From positions 208,310-272,309 of the forward strand of contig CAJJDP010000155.1 in assembly GCA_905182995.1 (NCBI GenBank): 64,000 nucleotides of DNA, given 5' to 3'. This stretch comes from Paramecium octaurelia. Taxonomy: Eukaryota; Ciliophora; Oligohymenophorea; Peniculida; Parameciidae. Under the pieces are notes generated by a model. The model saw nothing but the letters and a program-made list of their open reading frames with translations. It did no database searches and had not been told where the DNA came from. The position numbers were made by a program, and so were the translations under genes. Positions 23,801 to 35,263 of this stretch are shown in pieces (the stretch's first letter is position 1; each line of letters begins with the position of its first letter).

Positions 23801-24898
23801 GGGATATTTTTTCAATTAAAAAGGGTGCCTTATATGGTTTTTTTTATTATAAGATGTAAATATATTATTAAAAGAGGCCGATTTTAATGTGTAAGTGGGG
23901 GTGGATAGTATCATGAAACAAATTATGGAGTTAAGATCGGATATTGGGTTGAATTAGATGAGGGATATTTTAATGATAAATAAGTAACTCTTTGTGGTCA
24001 GTATAATTTTGGTCATAAGGTAGGAAGATGGGATATTCTATATAGAGTATCATTTGAAGAGTTTAAATAAATGTAATCAATATATTTATGTTTGCAATAA
24101 ACCATTCTGTATAAAAAGTGGTGGTGGATTATATGATGAATAAAGGAGTGGTTTAAAGATTTAAAATTGGATTGAATTAGTTGAAGGATTTTAGTGGAAA
24201 AAATAAGTTACTTATAGAGGTCAATTTGAAAATGGTAGAAAAATTGGTAGATGGGATATTTATTATAAAAGCTAATAAATGTAATAATGTTATATAAAGT
24301 GCTCAATTAATAATACTTGTTAGTGGGGGAGGATCATTTGATGAAGGAGGTCATAACATCAAAAATGGGTTTTGGATTGAGTTGGATTCAGGATTTAATG
24401 ATGCAAAATAAGTAACTCATAGAGGCTATTTTAACAATGGTATAAAAGTTGGTAAATGGGATATTTGTTACAAAAATAATTGCATGTAACATGCTTAATA
24501 TTAACAAATATGTAATCAGTGGTGGGGGATCTTATGACGAAGGAGGTGAAAGCATTAAGATTGGTTATTGGACTGAGTTGGATAAAGGATTTTGTGATGC
24601 AAAATAAGTAATTCATAGAGGTGAATTTTAAAATGGTAGAAAAATTGGTAAATGGGATATTTTTTATAAAGATTAATAAATGTAATAATTTTATATAAGT
24701 GGTCGATTAAAATACTTGTTTAGTGGTGGAGGGTATTATGATGGATAAAGTGGAAACATTAAAATTGGTAAATGGACAGAATTGGATAGTTAATTTAACG
24801 ATTTGAAACAATTAATAATACTTGGGCAATATTAAAATGATAAAAAAGTTGGTAAATGGGTAGAAACGAGAACAAATATTGAAATAGCATCAATTTGA
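20872..24898 (+). CDS. Zinc-finger/coiled-coil protein with tandem MORN-like repeat exons
   Basis: About 1144 residues in 16 exons; removal of 15 introns gives a length divisible by three. Exon 1 (to 21608) starts with a B-box-like zinc site (CTYH...CVGPHLCQRKLCIECLHEREHDAH). A coiled-coil region of about 200 residues follows. Introns 1-3 are 30, 25 and 26 nt. From 21993 on, 13 exons each carry a MORN-like unit of about 54 residues: SGGGSYDE, then IKIGYWTELD, then QVTHRG-F-NGRKVGIW. The G-x-W and NG(K/R)KVGxW elements match MORN-repeat variants, which tend to bind membranes or act as scaffolds. Introns between units (22167, 22396, 22623, 23017, 23205, 23413, 23621, 23856, 24073, 24281, 24486, 24682) are phase 2 and 26-49 nt long. 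Likely a cortical or cytoskeletal scaffold. Confidence 0.82.
21993..24898 (+). repeat. Tandem exon-plus-intron repeat array, 208-bp core period
   Basis: Thirteen exon units, each starting just after AG with TGGTGGAGGATC or a close variant and ending AT or GT before GTAA. Six exons are exactly 162 nt (54 codons). Starts at 23043, 23251, 23459 and 23667 are exactly 208 bp apart (162-nt exon plus 46-nt intron). Other exons are 174, 180, 180, 348, 189, 177 and 175 nt, the first six being multiples of three. The introns share internal sequence (TATAAAGTGCTTAA or near), so whole exon-intron modules were duplicated. Confidence 0.85.
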
Positions 24899-25580
24899 AA
24901 AATAGTCAATTAATAAAAATATTTACTATAAAAATTTATTATTTACATTTTTTGTTTAAATTCTTATATTTATAATCTCAATTTCATACAATAGAAATAT
25001 TTTTTAATCTGATTTTTAGGTTTAGTTAACATTTATCAAGAAACAAACAACTTGTATTGTTGTTAAATTCAAAGAAAAATGATAATGATTCAAGAACCCG
25101 AAAGAAGAAACAATGGAATTTATGATAGAATAAATATTATCAAAAAATTACACAAAATTTTGAAGCACAATTTTATTTATTTTTTAATGTTTATTTTTAC
25201 AAAATACAAATAACACAAATATGATGTTTAAATAATAATGGTTGACATTCATATTCGATTGTCCAACCTTGATATTATTTTTCACTATTTTGCAGTGCAT
25301 TTTACTTTTTTCATGAGGACTTTCTTGGATATTAATTAGGGTCATAATCATTGTCAATAATTAGATTTATTTAATTGAAAACAATAACATACTTATATTA
25401 AATGAGTCCTAAAATTCAGTTTGACAAAAATTAAAATAATTTAAACCTAATTTTACTCACATCTTTTAAATAAGCGATTTAGAAACTGGCTATCTATGAT
25501 AAGTATATCAAACTAAATATTAAGAAGAAGACTTCTTAGCATTATTAAGAAAACTTAAAATCAATTAATTAATTTATTAG
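24899..25580. other. Intergenic, no gene seen
   Basis: Spacer downstream of the MORN-repeat gene; AT-rich, no supported frame. Confidence 0.5.
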
Positions 25581-26330
25581 AATCTAGTTACTAATGGATT
25601 GGCTTTATAAAGAAAATATTGCCAAAACAAAATTCATCAATAAAAATATCTGAATATTTATTAGGAGTAAATTTTGAAACTTATTTTGTTCTCAAATTGA
25701 CGAGATTAATATTGGAGTTCTCCTAACATCAATATAGAAGCTAGAATTAATTGAGAACTACAAAAAATTTAGATGCCTTAACAGTTCAGTGAAATATAAA
25801 AATTAATTTGAAAATATTATCATCAAAGAAGTGTTGATGTAGATTAAAACCCTATTTAAATAAACACTTTAAACTTATAAATTGAAAGTATTGTAATTTT
25901 ATAAATGATAATAAAAATAAGACATATAACAATTTAAGAATAAAGATTTTAGGAAGTAAAAATGATAGGTATATGTAAATAGTTATTTGTACTTAGATGA
26001 GAAATTTACAATAACAAATTAAATGAAATAAGTGATAGATTAATAGCAGAATACTATGAATGAGTTGATAGAAGCAAAGATATCAATAAATATGGAAAGT
26101 AAAATTATAGTTGAAAAATTGTAAATAATTAACAGAAACATAGTAGATGATGCAAACAGGACAATGATCAGCTTAATAATAAAGATTCAATATTTCTGAA
26201 ATTGAAAATCACATGAAGTTGTCGAAACAAAATAATAAATAAGAAGTAAATAGTAATTAAATATTTTCAATGAGATATTTAGTACTAATTTCAAAGTCTT
26301 TATATTTTAAAGAAGTTAGTTTGAAAGTAT
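25581..26330 (+). pseudogene. Coiled-coil coding remnant
   Basis: A frame at about 25590-25815 reads KKILPKQNSSIKISEYLLG and LKLTRLILEF before TGA. A second at about 25995-26200 reads DEKFTITNQMKQVID, then MNELIEAKISINMESK and a hydrophobic end before TGA. These resemble the coiled-coil part of B-box/MORN or WD40 proteins of this organism, but neither has an ATG context or continues through. The second block lies inside the duplicated segment and so appears twice in the assembly. Confidence 0.35.
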
Positions 26331-27276
26331 TCATTGAATAATTGTTTAGTTAACAACAAAAAAAAAACAAGATGAAATATTAAGCGCTTGTAAAGTTAAG
26401 ATAAAGGTGGATTTAGAATATTATTATTTCTCAAGTATAATTGATACTAATTGCTTTCTAGTTCTCTGGATTCACTATTTTTAATGTTCTTAGATATAAA
26501 TTGGGGAATATTAAGTTTAATTCTATGTAGTTTAAAAATTTGAACAAATTTATGTTAATTGTAAAATAGGTTCTTCTTAGTAAATTCCATAAACTTTACT
26601 TTTTCCAAATATTTTCATCAAAAAAATCGTCGGGTCCCATTTCCTGTTTATGCATTAATTTCTATTTTACATATTCTCAACACTTCTCTTTTGAGGAATT
26701 TATGCTTAATCTATAATTTCCTTTATTAAATTAATCAAAATCTAAAATAACTTCATAGGTTGTTGTCAATCTCAATTTTTAATACATAAATAATATTCTG
26801 AAATTTCTTTAAGCAGAAGGAGCTCATAAATACTTTATAAATATCCATATTGATTTTTAGTGTTGATAAGAATTTGATCACTTGAACCTTTTTGAATGCA
26901 ATTTCCAATTAACAATCCTCAATTTTCATCTTTTCAACTTCATTCCAAATTTAAGAAATAAGCAAAGTATTAGTTTTACGCTCTTTTCGTTTTTCATTAC
27001 TTAATTAGAAACTTTTTAAATATTCTCCAAATCAAATCTAAAAATCCTATACAATATACAATCTCCTCCTCTTCATTACCAATTTAAAACTTTAATTCAT
27101 GATAAGGGTTCTCGATTAAGGAAACTGAATCTAAAAATTTGTAGATCCTATCTACAGAGACAAATTCAATTCTGTATGGAAAAATCATCCTAGCATCTGA
27201 TCTTTTAAAATACAATTTTGGAAATGTGGACACCAATTGATAATGAGATGAACATTATAAAGTTAGAAGGAGATAT
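25989..27276. repeat. First copy of a perfect 1288-bp direct duplication
   Basis: This block is repeated with no difference that I can find at 27278-28565, with one N (27277) between the copies. Both copies begin GTACTTAGATGAG and end AGAAGGAGATAT. It contains the remnant coiled-coil frame and the 3' part of the minus-strand gene that is complete on the right side. Confidence 0.9.
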
Positions 27277-27277
27277 N
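27277..27277. other. Single-base assembly gap
   Basis: One N exactly at the junction of the two 1288-bp copies; marks a scaffold join. Confidence 0.97.
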
Positions 27278-28565
27278 GTACTTAGATGAGAAATTTACAA
27301 TAACAAATTAAATGAAATAAGTGATAGATTAATAGCAGAATACTATGAATGAGTTGATAGAAGCAAAGATATCAATAAATATGGAAAGTAAAATTATAGT
27401 TGAAAAATTGTAAATAATTAACAGAAACATAGTAGATGATGCAAACAGGACAATGATCAGCTTAATAATAAAGATTCAATATTTCTGAAATTGAAAATCA
27501 CATGAAGTTGTCGAAACAAAATAATAAATAAGAAGTAAATAGTAATTAAATATTTTCAATGAGATATTTAGTACTAATTTCAAAGTCTTTATATTTTAAA
27601 GAAGTTAGTTTGAAAGTATTCATTGAATAATTGTTTAGTTAACAACAAAAAAAAAACAAGATGAAATATTAAGCGCTTGTAAAGTTAAGATAAAGGTGGA
27701 TTTAGAATATTATTATTTCTCAAGTATAATTGATACTAATTGCTTTCTAGTTCTCTGGATTCACTATTTTTAATGTTCTTAGATATAAATTGGGGAATAT
27801 TAAGTTTAATTCTATGTAGTTTAAAAATTTGAACAAATTTATGTTAATTGTAAAATAGGTTCTTCTTAGTAAATTCCATAAACTTTACTTTTTCCAAATA
27901 TTTTCATCAAAAAAATCGTCGGGTCCCATTTCCTGTTTATGCATTAATTTCTATTTTACATATTCTCAACACTTCTCTTTTGAGGAATTTATGCTTAATC
28001 TATAATTTCCTTTATTAAATTAATCAAAATCTAAAATAACTTCATAGGTTGTTGTCAATCTCAATTTTTAATACATAAATAATATTCTGAAATTTCTTTA
28101 AGCAGAAGGAGCTCATAAATACTTTATAAATATCCATATTGATTTTTAGTGTTGATAAGAATTTGATCACTTGAACCTTTTTGAATGCAATTTCCAATTA
28201 ACAATCCTCAATTTTCATCTTTTCAACTTCATTCCAAATTTAAGAAATAAGCAAAGTATTAGTTTTACGCTCTTTTCGTTTTTCATTACTTAATTAGAAA
28301 CTTTTTAAATATTCTCCAAATCAAATCTAAAAATCCTATACAATATACAATCTCCTCCTCTTCATTACCAATTTAAAACTTTAATTCATGATAAGGGTTC
28401 TCGATTAAGGAAACTGAATCTAAAAATTTGTAGATCCTATCTACAGAGACAAATTCAATTCTGTATGGAAAAATCATCCTAGCATCTGATCTTTTAAAAT
28501 ACAATTTTGGAAATGTGGACACCAATTGATAATGAGATGAACATTATAAAGTTAGAAGGAGATAT
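27278..28565. repeat. Second copy of the 1288-bp direct duplication
   Basis: Same sequence as 25989-27276. The sequence continues into unique DNA at 28566, and the minus-strand gene here is continuous across that point, so this copy is in natural context. Confidence 0.9.
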
Positions 28566-29142
28566 TACAAGAAGAAGATTTGATTTATTTATTATAAATC
28601 TATCTCCATCATTATCATCAAGTTTATGTAATTTCAGACACTCGATGAACTATTTTTGGCCTTTATAAAGTTGTCTATTGACAATCCTGCCACCTTAAGA
28701 GTAGCCTTATGAAATTTTCCTATTTTAGTGCCAATTTTCAATCTGTCAGCTGCGTCTTTGTTGCTTAATTATTGTAATGTATAGTCTATTTGAGCGATTT
28801 CAATTCTGAAACTAGATCTGAGAATTATGTAAATTAGGATTCATACGCTTTAGGTAAAGGTTTTTTATTAACTTAATCTTATAATAAGGGAATTTAGTTC
28901 CATAATCTTTCTAATTCTATAAGAGCCATTTATGCTTAATATTTCAGATTTTATTTCAATAAGGCAGTTAAATATTCTATATAACCTGTAAAATGCCAAT
29001 TCTAAAATCAGAAGGTTTTAAAAGCAGGATTACACTTCCATTGAAAAGGATTTCATTCTCTAGGCTGTCTACCAAACTTAAGCCATTGTTATTTTCTCCT
29101 CACTATCCCTTAAAATTTGAAAAATGGTGATGAACCAACCAT
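27720..29142 (-). pseudogene. Unknown gene in several frames, partly duplicated
   Basis: Possible ATG at 29142 (MVGSSPFFKF). Coding blocks in order: WNQIPLLQDQVNKKPLPKAY; then FRIEIAQIDYTLQQLS, DAADRLKIGTKIGKFHKAT, LSIDNFIKAKNSSSSV and TGA; then YFKRSDARMIFPYRIEFVSV and NEEEEIVYCIGFLDLIWRIF and TGA; then SQIWNEVEKMKIEDCQ and VIKFLSTLKINMDIYKV; finally GPDDFFDENIWKK and NLYLRTLKIVNPEN to TGA at 27720. At least three frame changes are needed and few coincide with good introns. The left duplicate (26431-27276) repeats the last two thirds. No family recognised. Confidence 0.5.
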
Positions 29143-29999
29143 ATAGAAAATAAAATTGGTAACTTTTGAAAGCACTAAACTAGATAATAGTTAGATTCAA
29201 TTTATATTGTAAACAGAATTAAATGGGAATTAAAAATGGCTTCATTATATAAGTAATAATGAAATAACATATATGATAAGAATGAAGATCCAATTGTATT
29301 TCATATTAGTGGATAACATTTAATTCTTGTAGAGTCTTTAAAGCCTCATTTTCAAAATTGCAATGAAAATTTTTGATGAGACATCTATTTTCTTTGAAAA
29401 ATTTCTAATGATTACAAAGTTGGAAAATATTTGGATCAACTAAAAGTTTTATGATTTTTTTGTGCTTGAATAAATTGGAGGTTTTTTTCTAGTCCTGCTG
29501 GTAGTCATGAATTTTTAGTCCTTTAGGAATATTTTCTGATGAAGAAATTGGCAATTTCTTATGCGAAAAGTTTCTAATCTTTTTTAGTCACTAGGTTATC
29601 TCCTTGGTAGTATCTTTTCATTTCATATTTGAAAAGAGAACTATGACAATTTTTACCTAAATATTCTGTAAAAATATTCATTTGATCACCCTCAAACCAA
29701 GGACAGATAAAGAGAAGACCAAATTTTTGATTTACCTAGACAGAGGAAATGGTCTAGAATATCTGATATTAGTTATTACTTCAATCTTTCGATATTGTTT
29801 ATAAAATAGATGAAAGAAAAAGGTTGGCAATTTGTCAGAACAAATATTATAGAGGATTGGAATTAAACTCTAATTTTTTATTATACTTATTTCCCGCTAT
29901 AGATGAATATATAATGACAGGCTTAGTAAATAACATATCTACAAAATTTTCACTTCATTTTGATTTCTGCCGTAATAACATAATACAAGCCATTTTCTA
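29143..29999. other. Gene-poor stretch
   Basis: No intact frame. Short pieces on both strands look faintly coding but none exceeds about 60 codons with good composition. Confidence 0.4.
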
Positions 30000-30237
30000 T
30001 ATGATCCGTTTTTGAAGCATAAAAAGTATAAGTAATAATAGACAAGACATTTTTTGATAATGCCGATTAACAGATCCACTTTTTTTTTTGTGGTATTTTG
30101 GTATTGCAGTCTGCCACAGCTGCTTCATTTCATTCAGTCTTATCCATCTATTTAGGAAGAATGTTTTGCTTAGAGCCTGACCAGCTATACCTAGCACTAT
30201 TCTTTTCCATTTTCTTCCCTAAACCCTGTATATCCAT
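30000..30237 (-). pseudogene. Short coding remnant
   Basis: From ATG at 30237 the frame reads MDIQGLGKKMEKNSARYSW, then SGSKQNILPKQMDKTE, a TGA, and in the same frame NEAAVADCNTKIPQKK. Frame change in an A run near 30085. Unknown family. Confidence 0.35.
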
Positions 30238-30721
30238 GTTTATGAAATTAAACAGTTATCTTCAACTAACGTTATTTCTCAGAATATCTAAGTTGAATAT
30301 TAAGAAGAAATTTTTAAATAAAGGATGTACTATCTTATAGAGAAAATGAGGCATTTATTTGAATATATGATGAAATTATAGATTTATTTTGGAGACATTA
30401 GACTTTTTAGTTGGATGCGATATCGGCTCTTCCGTTTCTGTGATTTTCTTCTTTCCTTTTTTGGTTACATTAAGAGGGCTGCTCTCGATCTTAATCAATT
30501 TTAAGCACTTCATATTTAATTTTTGCAACTACTGTGCGAGAAGTCGCGTTTTATGAGACTAAATGATTTTGGATTGAAGGTCACAAAGTCTGAATCTGTG
30601 GATATGTTCACTTTTGTTTCTTCCAGGGAGAACACTTGAATTCGATAATAAGAAACAAGTTTAGGAACCACAAAAATACTTTATTGATAGAAAATGGATT
30701 TGATACTTCAAAGAGGACAAA

Positions 30722-32160
30722 ATGATCCACAAGAGTTCTTAAAGAAAAGAGGTTAAAACATTACTTTAGAGCAAGCCAATTTGTTATTAGTTCCATTTTT
30801 TATAAAATAAATTACATTAATCCGCCAGATAATATAAAATGTAAATCATAAGAGAGACAAAGAAACGTAAATTAAAAATATGGCATCACTCAAACTCTTA
30901 ATCTACTTTTCTCCCAATTAATGTACAGGAAGAATCTGCCTTAATATTAGATAAATCAATTCAACATAGAGATTAATTCAGTCATCCCATAAATGATAAT
31001 TCATTTAAACAACAATAAGAATTTGAAGTTGATATCATTAATATTCAGTGAGGAGTGCAGAATTAGTAAACAATGATTTTGCAAAGAAGCCAATCATTGA
31101 AATGTTGACGCCAATCTGAAATTACATTTTAATCCTCCACTTGTTGCTAATGCAAGAGATGTGATGGAATTTTTTTAGAAAATGTTGTTAGATTAAAAAA
31201 TGTGTATTTCACCTTTCTCTTTGTGTCGAAATTGATTCTCTCTCTCTTATTCTAACCATATTGAGTAGTAAGATAATAAAGACATCTAGGCAGTCTTAGT
31301 TAAATGTGCCGACTCCTGCAAAAAATTGAATGAAGTGAATCTATTTGTCTCTATAAGATTTGAATCCTTTACAGCTACAAATAGATTTGGATTTTATACG
31401 TAGATATGGCATAGAGGAAAGGAAAATGAGGTCCTATTCGAATGTCTTGAAATGTATATTAGTTTAAAATCAGATATGTATCAATAAAACAAATTGGAAA
31501 GAATTTTATTCCTGATTTATTGCGAATTAAACAAAAGTGCCAATCTGTAATTTATAAAAGGTTCTCTTGCAACAGTTATGTTGACAATTAGGGTTATTCA
31601 TATGAAAAAATGCTTTTTTACTATTTTACTGATATTGCGGGAGATTAGAAAAATACTAAACCATCGAAGTCTACAAACATTTTATATTTGTTGAACGATT
31701 GAATACAATATAGTTTGCTTAATTTATTTTGGTATCTTATGAAGTGGAAGATTAGTCAAAATAACTACCACTGTTCAATTTCAGATCTTATATTGACATT
31801 GCATCTCTAAACATTTTAGATTTATGGGATCGATGCAAATATATAAAAGGTGATGGCTTATTTTTGATTACTTTATAATAGAAAGCATATCAATTTATTT
31901 CCAATACCATTTATTGCAGTTAACTGAAGCATTTAAACATCTTAATAAAAAATAAACTGTGCTTCATGTGCAATTAGAGTTGATTTATTTGAGATATTGT
32001 GCGTCAGATATTCATTTATAAGATATAATCATACTTAAAAGCATCTTACCCACAACAAAAATAAGAAAAGTAGTTATCATAAATGCAAATAAAGTTACTA
32101 TGCTATTCGATTATCTTTTAAAATAGATTTAATTGCTAAAAATGGTACTACATTTAAGTT
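30722..32160 (+). pseudogene. Decayed unknown gene
   Basis: From about 30722 a frame reads MIHKSSQRKEVKTLL and later RDQFSHPINDNSFKQQQ to TGA near 31050. The next block, in another frame, reads NVDANLKLHFNPPLV, ARDVMEFFQKMLLDQKM, SPFSLCRN, TGA (about 31229), FSLSYSNHIEQQDNKD and VNLFVSIRFESFTATNRFGF. Further frame changes lead to QLPLFNFRSYIDIASLNI and KHLNILIKNKL. A very weak likeness to ubiquitin hydrolases (MEFFQKMLL; Cys pairs) is not enough for a call. The number of frame changes in 1.4 kb argues for a pseudogene. Confidence 0.45.
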
Positions 32161-32399
32161 GTGCATTAATAATACAGCGAGAGTTAACCTTACAATTGCA
32201 TTGTGTTTTTATTTTCGGTGTAAATTGGTAGTAAATCTATTCATGAATTAAATCTCGAAGAAGAACTTTTTAATGGATCATATATATCATTTTATAAACA
32301 TTAGCAATTACATAGAACATGATATCGAAAATAATATACAATATCTTGTAGAATTTAAAAAATACTAGATATAAAAATTTAAAACTGTCATTATTTCAG

Positions 32400-34257
32400 C
32401 TGGTTTAATCATCATGTTAATCTCTGGCTAATGCATATTAGATAATATAAAAATTCTACGTTGGGATCATCAATGTATGGAAGAACTTCAGTAATTTGGA
32501 ATTAATATAGGACTTCTGTTTATTTATATCATTTGCTGTATTCTTAGTTCATATATATTCTTGTTTGATGCGTTTACATCAAAATTTAGTTGTTTTTCTG
32601 ATATTTCATCAATCCTTTAGTTGTGCCTAATAGACAGATGACTAAGATACTTTCTTCTGTTAAGACTCTTTAACCAATGTAATCGATTGAGTAATCTTCA
32701 ATTTTTTTAGGCCATTTCCAAGATTATGTTCAATTTGTCGTCCAAGTTCCTATATCCTGAAGCGAATACTTTTCTATCTTTTATGAAATATATTATTTAT
32801 TCATTGTAACTCACCATTTCATAAAAGTTCACAAGATTTAATTGATCATAATTGAAGTAAATATTTGCAAAAGCCTTTTATTATTTTTGGATTGATAACT
32901 TCTACCTCTAGATTTTTCAAAATCGGGCACACTTTAGGCCCCCCTTTTGCACATATGTATTTTTATTATCAAAAAATATTCGATAACTTTTTATTCAAAG
33001 ACTTACAAAATCTATTCTAACAGTTGATCTTCTATTAATTTTTTAGCTATTTATATTCTAGTCTTTTTAATCTTGCTATTAATTATTATTTAGTTACCAT
33101 TTAATGCATATATTGAGATTTTCATCCCTATTTCGCCTCTTATTTCCATTGTTAATTTTAGATGAAAAATTTTTGCTACATCATTTTAATTAGGGAGGCA
33201 TTTCTTTATTACAATTCATCTTAAACTCTTCTCTATCGTTTTTAAAAGTAGTGTTCTTATTCTGTAATAATGAATTCTTAATCTCGAATTCAGCTATAGA
33301 TTTATTAATGAGATACTCTTGTTTCGACTCTTTATTCCAAAAGTTTTTTCAACTCTTATGAGCCCTCAAGAGTCGAAAAAATCCATAAATACTCAAAGAA
33401 TACCTATAAGACAAACTAAGCTTTTCTCAAATTTTTCAACATAAAATTAAAAATCTATTTATTATGATATTTATCATTTCCAGTCTAATCAAAATCAAAG
33501 GGTATTTTGATAGTATTTAAGGAACTTTGTTTTTATAGAGATCTAATTGTTTCTAATCAAGATTCATCAGTTTTTTGTCCTAATAAAAAAGGCTTCTAAC
33601 CCTATTAAAATTCAGCCGGATATTTAAACTTAATTCTCTTCAGGATTATTGTATCCTTATACTTATTATCAAAAACAACATTTCGTACCTTATTTAATCC
33701 AATAATATTCTAACGCCTGTAAATACATTGGCTTCTTCCAGATTTTATTTTTTCGTTTCTGGATATTCACAACTATATTATCTCTCTCTTTACCAGGATA
33801 TCTGATTAAATTTACAAAAAAATTCAAAATTCCTACCAAACTCTTAAGAGTTAAACTCTAAAAAAAATGCCAATAACCTTTACCTTCAGTCTTTTGATAG
33901 TGTTTCAAACTAAGGATCGTTGGCAACCTTTAGAAATTACATTTCTTAAGTTATAGATTCGATAAGTGTTTCTTAGAATTTTCTTATCTGAGCGGAGTGA
34001 AATAGGCAAAGAACGAGACAATTAAATATGCTATCAAATAGTCGATTAAACAGTAGGATAAATAGGCTCTATTGAATTCTAACTAACGATTTGCATTTTC
34101 AATCAGTTAGGGCTGTATTCTTCTCTCTTATTCTTTCCAATATGTTACCCTTCTCTTATAATGACTTAATCTCTTATTTTATATGGAAAGCGACATCTTA
34201 TTTATAACTTGGTCGATCTAAACTTCCTATTTCTTCACCATCATTATCCATATTCAT
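32400..34257 (-). pseudogene. Decayed unknown coiled-coil gene
   Basis: ATG at 34257 starts a clear N-terminus (MNMDNDGEEIGSLDRPS, then DVAFHIKQEIKSLQEK and NILERIREKNTALTD) up to TGA. The next frame reads LIENANRQLEFNRAYL, so one or two bases are displaced. Later blocks: ETKKQNLEEANVFTGV, YKDTIILKRIKFKYPAEF, KTDES, TGA, LETIRSLQKQSSL; then QEYLINKSIAEFEIKNSLL; then FYEMVSYNEQIIYFIKDR, LNIILEMAQKN, TGA, RLLNRLHWLKSL; then NSKLLKFFHTLMIP. Mostly charged helical sequence. No family recognised. Breaks occur every 100-300 bases. Confidence 0.45.
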
Positions 34258-35263
34258 GTTAAACTTCTATATATTTTTTTATTCCTTTTTTCCTTTTATT
34301 TTAAGTAAGAATTAAATAAATGATCCGATGAAAAGTCTAGGCAATGAAAAAATTATAAATTTTGTATTTAGCTATTAGATTTAAGGATATTGTTATAGAT
34401 AATTGATTATTATTATTACTACTAATGAAAAAAGCAATATATAGGTATTAGGGGGTAAAAATATAACAATAGATATAATTTGATTAATGAATCTATAACC
34501 TAAGTGTTATAATCTTCTTTAAAGCCCTATAACATATCTTCTTTTTTGATGATTTGTCCATTTCTTTTTTCCAATTAATTTTCTTTACCCTTTGAGAATG
34601 ATTGTACTAATATATTTAAGAAGTTTAAAATAAGGTGGTTAGCTAAAAAATAGCTGGACCTCTTATCTGAATAACACTGAGAGTAATTTGTTTACCTTCT
34701 AATTTATAAAGCATATATAAGGAAAGTCTATAAAAATCCTTAGTCATCACTATTTGAATTTGAGGCACTAATTCATTCTCAAATATTCAAATGAAGTTAT
34801 TACTCATTTTGGTTAAAGGTTTTAAGATAAGAATGCGGCATTAATTATAAATAAAAGAAAATTTTTAAAATAGAGTCATTTTAAGAAAGAACGTGGAAAG
34901 ATGTTCATTTAGAAATCCACATTTACTAGATTTAGTCCTTTGAATTTTAAAATAATTATTCCACTTATTTTTATTGTTTAAGTGTAATCATTAATGCAAA
35001 GCAATTATAGTATTGGAGTTTTTACTAAGAAATATTGTAATTTTGTTAATAAAATTTTTTACTTGTATTCTACATTCTTTAAAATTCAAGCTATGCACAA
35101 GATTATGTATGATATTACTATTAAATTTATATAAATTACAATAAACACCAAATCTACACAAAGTATATTTTAAAGTCTAAGAAAAATATATAAGCTTCTT
35201 GATTTATTCTAAAACCCCTTATAAAGAAATAAAAAATTTAATCGTATTTTTTACAAAAGGAAG
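34258..35263. other. Intergenic, no gene seen
   Basis: AT-rich 1-kb spacer between the divergent decayed gene and the WD40 gene; contains the WD40 promoter by position only. Confidence 0.5.

Noticed and set aside
30722..31700. Ubiquitin hydrolase
   Set aside because: A weak MEFFQKMLL-like helix and Cys pairs are not enough; catalytic Cys and His boxes could not be found.
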